NCBI GenBank assembly: GCA_965230515.1
Contig: OZ246007.1
Span: 1,488,001 to 1,552,000, forward strand
Direction of reading: 5' to 3'
Origin: JAJFKB01 sp965230515
Lineage (GTDB): Bacteria > Pseudomonadota > Gammaproteobacteria > Pseudomonadales > IMCC2047
Length of the DNA: 64,000 nt
Under the pieces are notes generated by a model, which was given only the letters and a program-made list of their open reading frames with translations, did no database searches and was not told the DNA's origin. This document shows, piece by piece, positions 39,822-46,877 of the stretch; the stretch's first letter is position 1; the number at the start of each line of letters is the position of its first letter. Made by a program: the position numbers and the translations under genes.

Positions 39822-40532
39822 ATGAATAAAACAGCCAAGCTGATCGCGATTGTAGAAGACGACCCGGATCAACGAAAAAACTACTGCGACGCCATTGCTC
39901 GCAAAGGCTACCGCATTAACGCCTACGCCAACCGTCAGGAAGCTTTGTCGGGGATCCAAAAGGAACCTCCACAGCTCGCAATTATTGATATTATTCTCGG
40001 CTCGGAGGTGGATGGCGGGTTTTATCTGTGTCGTGACCTGCTGGCCACCAATGCTGCTTTGCCGATACTGTTTCTGACCGAACGCATCGACGAAATCGAT
40101 AAAATATCCGGTCTGAGGCTCGGTGCGTGGGACTATCAACCCAAACCGATCAGTCTCGATTATCTCGCCGAGCGCGTGACTTCGTTATTGAGACTGGCAG
40201 AACTGAATGCACAACCGGAAACTGACGAGTTCACAGATAATCAGCCGGTCAATTCCCTAAAGATTAACGCCTCCGCGATGCGCGCCAGCTGGCTGAATAC
40301 TCCGTTACAGCTCACCATGACCGAGTTTCGTATGCTGGAGAGCCTGACCACGCGGCCGGGTAACGCGATATCATATGACCAGCTGATGAATGCCACCATG
40401 CAGAGTTTCGTAACCCATAACACAATCAATACGCACATGCGCAACATTCGCAAGAAGATACGGGAGATTGATCCGCAATTTGATCAGATTCAAAATGAAT
40501 ACGGTTTTGGCTACCGCTGGAAAACCGGGTGA
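39822..40532 (+). CDS. pdsR: Response regulator of the dedicated sortase system
   Basis: 236-residue OmpR-type regulator. Receiver domain: acidic pair D13/D14 in IVEDDPDQ, phospho-acceptor D56 in LAIIDIILGS, T86 and K108 (YQPKPIS). Winged helix at the C-terminus: LTMTEFRMLESLTTRPGNAI and THNTINTHMRNIRKKIREID. It is divergent from the target-sortase operon, and the histidine kinase gene overlaps its end by 4 bp. The pairing with a sortase, target and kinase fits the proteobacterial dedicated sortase two-component system. It probably controls the divergent operon. Confidence 0.9.
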   Translation: MNKTAKLIAIVEDDPDQRKNYCDAIARKGYRINAYANRQEALSGIQKEPPQLAIIDIILGSEVDGGFYLCRDLLATNAALPILFLTERIDEIDKISGLRLGAWDYQPKPISLDYLAERVTSLLRLAELNAQPETDEFTDNQPVNSLKINASAMRASWLNTPLQLTMTEFRMLESLTTRPGNAISYDQLMNATMQSFVTHNTINTHMRNIRKKIREIDPQFDQIQNEYGFGYRWKTG

Positions 40533-42691
40533 CCGACACACGCCGCCGGCCCGGGCCCCGACTCGGCACCAAACTCACGCTTTTGGCGCTGGTTTTGCTC
40601 AGCATTCCCTGGCTGGGATACCGTTACCTGGTAGAAACAAAAAACTTTCTGTTGGAGGGTCAGGCGCAAGCACAATTGTTGACCGCCAAGGGAATTGCGT
40701 TAACGCTGCAAAGCAATGAAAATCTGTTCAATGACCTACCGGTTGATCTGACGGACTACTCAACACTAACCACCTACCCACTGGACTACCCGATACGGGT
40801 GGACGGTTATAGTGAGGATTGGCGAGAGATCATCGATCAGATAAAATTTTTTGGTAGCACTTCCAGCCCGCGCAAACTTGGTCTGGTGTTAGGCGTCACC
40901 GTTTCTCATCTTTATGCTTTTTTACAAATCGAAGACTCAACCCCTCTCTATCGCCACCCCGGTTATCGTCGACTGGATAACAGTGATCACCTGCGTCTTA
41001 GCTTTGCCACTTCCGATGGTTCTGCGCGACGTCTGATTCTGACGATGGAGGGACCGGGCAGCATGACCGGGTACGATGTTGATAGTAACTGGCTCTACGC
41101 CGAGACGGGCCAGCCTGAATATGATGTAACCGCTTTTATTCGCGATACGGGGAATGGTTATCTCGTCGAAATGCGCCTGCCACTGACGCTGCTTGGTCCG
41201 CAAAAACGGCTCGGTTTGAGCTATGCGGATGTCACCGACGCACAACAGCGACAGGTTACCTCTGTGACCAGCACACTTCCCCAGATAGAGGGCACAACCA
41301 CCAACCTGGTGCTGCTGCGCTCACCTCAGATCGAGAAGGTGATTCGTGAGCTTAGCCAGACCGATACGCGAATCTGGATTATTGACCGCCAACAGCGCGT
41401 CAGAGCAACTGCCGGTAACCTTGGTGAAAGCGGACAGCTTATGCTGGATGCCGACCCCGCTGATGTTCAGTATCCTCAACAACAGTCTCTTTGGCGAGTT
41501 TTGGCTGACCTGGTTTTTCAGCGGATGGTCAGCCCCGCATCTGCAGCATTTACAGATTTTGACTCCCAGACGACCAGTCAGCGAAATGACCAGGTGATTG
41601 CTCAGGCATTGTCAGGCAGCGGTGGTTCCAGCCGACGGCTTTCACTGGATGGTCGGGCGCAAATTGTCGCTTCTGCCTTTCCGATCTACGAGAACGGCGA
41701 AGCCATCGGCGCCGTATTGCTGGAACAGAGCACCAGTTCCATTCTGGCGTTGCAGCGCCAGTCACTTGAAAAAATTGTCATGCTGACCGCCCTGAGTCTG
41801 CTTGCCATCGTATTGTCGATTGCCGTTTTCACTTTCCGCCTGACGTGGCGGGTAAAGCGCATGCGCAGAGAAACACAGCGTGCAATTGATCCTCACGGTC
41901 GGCTGATGGTCGATGAGTTGCAACATGAGATCCGAGCTGGGGATGAGATCGGCGATCTGGCCCGGAGCGTTTCGCAAATGCTCTCACGACTTCATCAATA
42001 CCAGTCTTTTGTTGCGAACATTCCGAAAACTCTGCGCCACGAAATCAATAACCCTTTGAACACCATCAGTACCTCCCTGGAAAATCTTTCCGGAGAACCG
42101 GACCCGCAGCAACAGCAGCTTTATGTGCAAAGAGCCCGGCGAGGGCTGCACCAGATCGGAGTTTTGGTACAACAGCTGGCTGAATCAGCCAGTCTTGAGC
42201 AAGCGTTAGCTAACGAAGAAATGGAGCCTTTCAACCTTTGCGCGCTGTTGCAACAGTACCTGAATAATTATCAACAGAGCCATGATTTGACGCTGGAAAT
42301 CGAGTTATCAGAAAACCCCGTCTGGATTAGCGGTGCCGATTTTCGCATCGAACAGCTGATGGACAAATTGATGGACAATGCGCTGGATTTTAATACAGGA
42401 CAACAGCCGGTGAAGGTTCGCCTAACCACACAGGGCGACAGCAGTCAGATTCAAATCAGTAATTACGGCACCGTTCTCGCACCCGATCAAATACCATTGA
42501 TCTTTAACCAGATGTCCAGCACCCGACCCTCTCTGGATTCGGAGAAGATTCATTTAGGACTGGGGCTCTATATCTCGCGGTTGATTGTCGATTATCATAA
42601 TGGCCGGATTGGTATTGCCAATATAGCGAACTCAAAAGGCGTTATGGTCACTATTCATTTACCCATTTGCAAGGAACACCACTCATCATGA
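40529..42691 (+). CDS. pdsS: Sensor histidine kinase of the dedicated sortase system
   Basis: 720 residues from a GTG overlapping the regulator stop. First membrane helix about 15-32 (KLTLLALVLLSIPWLGYRYL). The large periplasmic sensor has a carbohydrate-binding family 9-like domain (about 85-235: YPIRVDGYSEDWREIIDQIK ... NGYLVEMRLPLTLLGPQKRL). Second helix about 415-437, HAMP-like linker. HisKA has H504 in TLRHEINNPLNTI, and the ATPase has DKLMDNALDF and LGLGLYISRLI. The sensor module suggests detection of a glycan or another envelope ligand, which is inference. Confidence 0.9.
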   Translation: MTDTRRRPGPRLGTKLTLLALVLLSIPWLGYRYLVETKNFLLEGQAQAQLLTAKGIALTLQSNENLFNDLPVDLTDYSTLTTYPLDYPIRVDGYSEDWREIIDQIKFFGSTSSPRKLGLVLGVTVSHLYAFLQIEDSTPLYRHPGYRRLDNSDHLRLSFATSDGSARRLILTMEGPGSMTGYDVDSNWLYAETGQPEYDVTAFIRDTGNGYLVEMRLPLTLLGPQKRLGLSYADVTDAQQRQVTSVTSTLPQIEGTTTNLVLLRSPQIEKVIRELSQTDTRIWIIDRQQRVRATAGNLGESGQLMLDADPADVQYPQQQSLWRVLADLVFQRMVSPASAAFTDFDSQTTSQRNDQVIAQALSGSGGSSRRLSLDGRAQIVASAFPIYENGEAIGAVLLEQSTSSILALQRQSLEKIVMLTALSLLAIVLSIAVFTFRLTWRVKRMRRETQRAIDPHGRLMVDELQHEIRAGDEIGDLARSVSQMLSRLHQYQSFVANIPKTLRHEINNPLNTISTSLENLSGEPDPQQQQLYVQRARRGLHQIGVLVQQLAESASLEQALANEEMEPFNLCALLQQYLNNYQQSHDLTLEIELSENPVWISGADFRIEQLMDKLMDNALDFNTGQQPVKVRLTTQGDSSQIQISNYGTVLAPDQIPLIFNQMSSTRPSLDSEKIHLGLGLYISRLIVDYHNGRIGIANIANSKGVMVTIHLPICKEHHSS

Positions 42692-43527
42692 GCATTTTTA
42701 TCAGCGCTGAAGAGCTAAATCAGCTACTCTCGGAAAATAGCCCGCAGCAGAAACCGGCCATACTGGATTGCCGGTTCTCGCTGGCCGATTTTGAGCTCGG
42801 CAGACAACTGTATGCACAAGCACATATTCCCGGTGCTCAGAATATCGACATGGAGCAACAACTGGCGGGCGCAAAGAGTGAGCATGGCGGGCGCCACCCA
42901 CTACCCGGTGCCGATCAATTCAGTGAAACCATGCAGCAGCTGGGGGTCGGTGGCTCCACAATGGTGGTTGCCTACGACGATAATCGCCTGGCCGGAGCAG
43001 CCAGACTCTGGTGGTTGCTGCAGTATTTCGGCCATAAAAACATTCGGATTCTTGATGGTGGTTTTAAAGCCTGGACAGAGAAAGGGTACGCGACGTCACA
43101 TCAAAGCCCGCATCCGGATCCGGGTGATTTTGAGGCCGCTGCGTCGCTGAACCAGACCAGGGACTACCGATGGTTAAGCAGCCATTTGCAGGATTCAGAT
43201 CTGCAGCTGATCGACTCAAGGGAAGTGGCTCGCTACAAGGGACTGGAGGAGCCGATAGACCCGGTAGCAGGCCATATTCCCGGGGCACTCAATTACCCCT
43301 GGCAAGAGGTCACCAACGAACAGGGGTTCGCTTTACCGAAACAAATTCAACAGCAGCGCTGGCAGAATTTAGACAGTGACAAAGAGACGCTGGTTTACTG
43401 TGGCTCTGGCGTAACAGCATGCGTGAACCTGCTATCCCTCACATTAGCCGGCATTGAAAACGCGAAACTCTACCCAGGCAGCTGGAGTGATTGGTGCTCA
43501 TATTCAGACAGCCCGAAACGGCCCTAG
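42688..43527 (+). CDS. Sulfurtransferase, 3-mercaptopyruvate type
   Basis: 279-residue tandem-rhodanese protein. I chose the ATG at 42688, which overlaps the kinase stop (ATGA), rather than the TTG at 42667. The inactive N-terminal domain contains ILDCRFSLADFELGRQLYAQ and LDGGFKAW. The C-terminal domain has active-site C238 in VYCGSGVTACVNL. CGSGVTA is the loop of mercaptopyruvate sulfurtransferases, against CRKGVTA in thiosulfate enzymes. Coupling to the kinase gene is unexpected and may be only positional. It is convergent with the YkvI-like gene, 12 bp apart. Confidence 0.9.
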   Translation: MSIFISAEELNQLLSENSPQQKPAILDCRFSLADFELGRQLYAQAHIPGAQNIDMEQQLAGAKSEHGGRHPLPGADQFSETMQQLGVGGSTMVVAYDDNRLAGAARLWWLLQYFGHKNIRILDGGFKAWTEKGYATSHQSPHPDPGDFEAAASLNQTRDYRWLSSHLQDSDLQLIDSREVARYKGLEEPIDPVAGHIPGALNYPWQEVTNEQGFALPKQIQQQRWQNLDSDKETLVYCGSGVTACVNLLSLTLAGIENAKLYPGSWSDWCSYSDSPKRP

Positions 43528-43539
43528 GGTCTGTTAACA

Positions 43540-44646
43540 CTAATTTGAGCGCGCTTGTTGGAAGCCATTTATGCGGAGCTTATAGAGGCCAACCGTAAAC
43601 AAGGGCACAATAAACACACCCAGAAACACGTAGGTCAACATGCCATACCCTTGCGCAATGAGACTGATCAGCCCGATTTCACCGCCGACAAAAATGGCCA
43701 GGCACATTACTGCTAACGATACCGCTGGGCGCAGCCAGGCAGGCATCTGTTTCTGCTGATCCTCAAAACTGGCCGCCACGCGCTCATTCAACGCATGCAG
43801 CAGCGCGGTGCCGGTTTCAATAAAGGTACCAAAAACAACTACCTGAAAGAGGATTTGGAACAAAGGTATATTCATTTCCGAGAGGATCAGGTTGATCGGC
43901 ACCGGCTCCTCAAGAATTCGTGGATAAAAACCCACCATCACACAATAGAATAGGATTCCGGGAATTATCGCCAACACACCGGCTAATAATCCGGCAGAAA
44001 TGGTCTCTTTTGATGACGCAAGGTGACGAATACAAAACAGAATGGTGGGCACAATGGCGAGGTTATAACTGGCATACTGGACCCCTTCAAAAGCCCATGA
44101 AGTACCCTCCTCCGCGATACTAAGACCACTGGAGATACGGCCGCCAAACTGTACAAAGCCCAGAATCAGGAATGCCGCGTACGTCACGTATAACAAGACC
44201 GACCAGCTGGCCAGAACTTTTTCGATCAAGCTGCTGCCGTAGAAGGTCAGCAACCCAATAGTTGCTATCAAGCCTATTGTTCCGATGTTCGCTGACACGC
44301 CAAAGGTTTCTGATACCAGCACACCTGCAGCTGCTCCAATAACCGACAGGATTAGCAGCAGCGCAATCAGATAGGCTATTTCATAGATAAACCACCAGCG
44401 CCCGAGCAGGTTTTGAAAAAAGTGTTTGTAGTTGTAGCTTTTAAAACGGCGGGCAAACTCAAAAGAGAGCGCCAGCACCGCACCCCACACCAAAGCGGCC
44501 ACCACCATACCCATCGCACCACCACGTGGACCGTTCGACAGAAAAAACTCTACCAGTTCACGTCCCGTAGCATAACCACCGGCGATCACTACCGATTGAA
44601 AAATAAGTCCGGGCAAAACAATTGCTTTGATAAACCGAAGGTTCAT
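43540..44646 (-). CDS. YkvI-family membrane transporter
   Basis: 368-residue inner-membrane protein with about ten helices, related to YkvI and the APC/sodium:solute-type transporters. The first helix is interrupted by the unwound motif GLIFQSVVIAGGYATGRELV, typical of LeuT-fold carriers. IGLISLIAQGYGMLTYVFLG lies near the end. The substrate is unknown in the family; the neighbours suggest an amino acid or cyclic imino acid. Its start overlaps the oxidoreductase stop by 4 bp, placing it last in the operon. Confidence 0.8.
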   Translation of the reverse strand: MNLRFIKAIVLPGLIFQSVVIAGGYATGRELVEFFLSNGPRGGAMGMVVAALVWGAVLALSFEFARRFKSYNYKHFFQNLLGRWWFIYEIAYLIALLLILSVIGAAAGVLVSETFGVSANIGTIGLIATIGLLTFYGSSLIEKVLASWSVLLYVTYAAFLILGFVQFGGRISSGLSIAEEGTSWAFEGVQYASYNLAIVPTILFCIRHLASSKETISAGLLAGVLAIIPGILFYCVMVGFYPRILEEPVPINLILSEMNIPLFQILFQVVVFGTFIETGTALLHALNERVAASFEDQQKQMPAWLRPAVSLAVMCLAIFVGGEIGLISLIAQGYGMLTYVFLGVFIVPLFTVGLYKLRINGFQQARSN

Positions 44647-45782
44647 GATGACTGACCGAACCGCTGTGGAGAGATCGATTCCCTGTTAAACCCCAATTCA
44701 GACAGATCCTCTGGTACGCTATTATCGAGAATCATTCTGGCAACTAACCGACCTGCTGCGGGTGCCGTTTGTATGCCATAACCGCCCTGCCCGGCCAACC
44801 AGAAAAAACCCCTGGCCTGCGCATCAAAACCGACAACCAGATTCCGGTCCACGGTAAAATTACGCAATCCTGCCCAGGAATGGTCAACCCGCTTGATATT
44901 CAGACAGGTTGCCTCGCTGGCATAATGCGCAGCATAAGCAATATCCAGCTCTTCCGGCTGCACATCACAGGGCGGCGAAAGATCCTCGTTGGCTGATGAC
45001 ACCATAATTTTTCCAGCATCGGGTTTGAAGTAAAACTTTTCCTCGACATCTATCACCATCGGCCAATCATCAATCGACTGATCGTCCGGTGCATCAACCA
45101 GAATCGCACTGCGCCGCAACGGCTGGATACCCACTGGTTGCACCTGAGCTATTTTTGCAATCTCATCAACCCAGGCACCCGCTGCATTGACAACAACTGG
45201 CGCGCTATAGCTTTCATTACCATCAGAAACCTGCCAGCCCGTGTCCTGGCGATCCATTGTCATCACTTCAAAATTCGTCACCAGTACACCATTGCGGTTA
45301 CGTAACCCTCTCAAATATCCCTCTTGCAATGCGTGCACATCAATCTCAAACACATCTTTATCATAGACACCTTTGCTGCGATATTCGGGCTTCAGTATAG
45401 GAACCAGCGCACTGACTTGCGTTGCGTCCATCAGCTTGAGCTGTTGATTCTGATTTTTGATTTCCTGGTAAAAATCCTCGAGAACCGCCTTTTGTTCCTC
45501 GTGCACCACAAACAGCGCGCCCCGCTGGTGGTGCAGCGCGTGCTCTGAAAAACCCTCAGGCGGATTAATAAAAAAATCACCGCTGCCCTTGGTTAATGCG
45601 TTAATAGCCGGCTTTTCACTGCCATACGAAGAGGCATAGACCGCAGCAGAGCGACCGGTAGAGTGATAGCCCGGTTGATCCTCACGCTCCAGCACCAGAA
45701 CCCGGGAGGATTTTGCAAGTTCATAGGCAGCGGACAAACCGGCCATACCCGCACCAACAACAATTACATCAAAGTGTTCCAT
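44643..45782 (-). CDS. FAD-dependent amine/D-amino-acid oxidoreductase (DAO family)
   Basis: 379 residues. N-terminal Rossmann motif (FDVIVVGAGMAGLSAAYELA), then GYHSTGRSAAVYASSYGS typical of DadA-like and glycine-oxidase-like enzymes. The closing motif GFFWLAGQGGYGIQTAPAAG is also characteristic. Members oxidise amino acids or amines to imines. It lies 14 bp after an ornithine-cyclodeaminase-family gene, whose reductase members act on cyclic imines, so the two could perform consecutive redox steps. The substrate cannot be read. Confidence 0.85.
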   Translation of the reverse strand: MEHFDVIVVGAGMAGLSAAYELAKSSRVLVLEREDQPGYHSTGRSAAVYASSYGSEKPAINALTKGSGDFFINPPEGFSEHALHHQRGALFVVHEEQKAVLEDFYQEIKNQNQQLKLMDATQVSALVPILKPEYRSKGVYDKDVFEIDVHALQEGYLRGLRNRNGVLVTNFEVMTMDRQDTGWQVSDGNESYSAPVVVNAAGAWVDEIAKIAQVQPVGIQPLRRSAILVDAPDDQSIDDWPMVIDVEEKFYFKPDAGKIMVSSANEDLSPPCDVQPEELDIAYAAHYASEATCLNIKRVDHSWAGLRNFTVDRNLVVGFDAQARGFFWLAGQGGYGIQTAPAAGRLVARMILDNSVPEDLSELGFNRESISPQRFGQSS

Positions 45783-45796
45783 AAAATTAATAGCTC

Positions 45797-46789
45797 TTAA
45801 GCATCTCTGAGTAGCTCGACATCAACTCTTAGTCCGGATTCCAGCGCAGCCTGATAGGTCGCGTGCGCCGCCATCAGATCATAAGCTACGATGCCCACGG
45901 ATTTATACAGGGTGATCTCCTGGTCAGATTTTCGGCCAGGATGTTGACCCAGGAGAATCTCTCCAATCTCTGCCTGAATATGGTCTTCATTAATCACACC
46001 CGCTTCCAGTGCGCGGCGAAATTCACCACCCTGCACTTTAATGGTATCGATATGGTCAACAAAAAATGTGCTATTGGCAACGCTCTCATTATCGATTTCA
46101 GCGGTCATCGGAATACTTGAACCGATTGCATTCAAATGTGTACCCGGAGCAAGCCACTGATATTGCAGAATCGGTTCACTGGCAGATGTGCAGGTACAGA
46201 CTATATCCATATCCTGAACAGCCTGCTCCACCGTTTCACAGGCAGTGACACGAATGTCATACTGGCTGTAGGCCTGCTCGGCAAAAGCTTCAGCACTCTC
46301 GGTGTTTAAACTCCAGACATTGACCTTCTTAATGTTTCGAACTTTGGTGATTGCAGCCAAATGTCCCTGTGCCTGGTGACCGGCACCCAGAATAGCCAGG
46401 CGGCTGGATTCAGGGCGTGCCAACAAATCAGTGGCAACCGCACTCGCGGCCGGGGTTCGAATGGCTGTTATGGAGCCAGCTTCAACCACCGCGACCACAT
46501 GACCGCTGGTTTCTTCAAATAGCACCACCACACCATTGTGTACCGTTCTTTGCTGTGCAGCGGGCACCACAGACATAAGCTTAAAACCCAAAGCGCAGTC
46601 ACCTCCAGCCTGGTTAACGCTGCCCGGCATCCAGCCCAAAATTCCCGGCACGTTTGGCAACCTGAACATTTCCCGCATCGGTTGAATCGCACGGCCACCG
46701 GATACCGCTTTTAAGCATTCACGAAGTGCCTCCATGCACATCTCTGTACTTAACAGCTGCTTTACGTGCCTGTCACTAATTACCAGCAC
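45797..46789 (-). CDS. Ornithine cyclodeaminase / mu-crystallin family protein
   Basis: 330 residues with the family's Rossmann domain (RLAILGAGHQAQGHLAAITK) and substrate-domain signature (VEAGSITAIRTPAASAVATD). The conserved PMREMFRLP region holds the arginine that binds the substrate carboxylate. The family includes ornithine cyclodeaminases and NAD(P)H ketimine or 1-pyrroline-2-carboxylate reductases; which activity applies here is open. It is downstream of the TonB receptor and upstream of the DAO-type oxidoreductase, all on the minus strand. Confidence 0.88.
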   Translation of the reverse strand: MLVISDRHVKQLLSTEMCMEALRECLKAVSGGRAIQPMREMFRLPNVPGILGWMPGSVNQAGGDCALGFKLMSVVPAAQQRTVHNGVVVLFEETSGHVVAVVEAGSITAIRTPAASAVATDLLARPESSRLAILGAGHQAQGHLAAITKVRNIKKVNVWSLNTESAEAFAEQAYSQYDIRVTACETVEQAVQDMDIVCTCTSASEPILQYQWLAPGTHLNAIGSSIPMTAEIDNESVANSTFFVDHIDTIKVQGGEFRRALEAGVINEDHIQAEIGEILLGQHPGRKSDQEITLYKSVGIVAYDLMAAHATYQAALESGLRVDVELLRDA

Positions 46790-46819
46790 TGGCTACTCCC
46801 TCTTCATGGTTAGAAATTA

Positions 46820-46848
46820 CCCCGCGCTTTCAAGGTTATCGCGCGGGG
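46820..46848 (-). terminator. Hairpin between TonB receptor and cyclodeaminase-family gene
   Basis: Perfect 8-bp GC stem CCCCGCGC / GCGCGGGG with a 13-base loop, followed on the minus strand by TAATTTCTAA, without a strong T run. It lies 29 bp after the receptor stop. It may reduce read-through or stabilise the receptor mRNA end. Confidence 0.5.
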
Positions 46849-46877
46849 ATTTGACTCGGTAATAATTCTGCCAGGAT

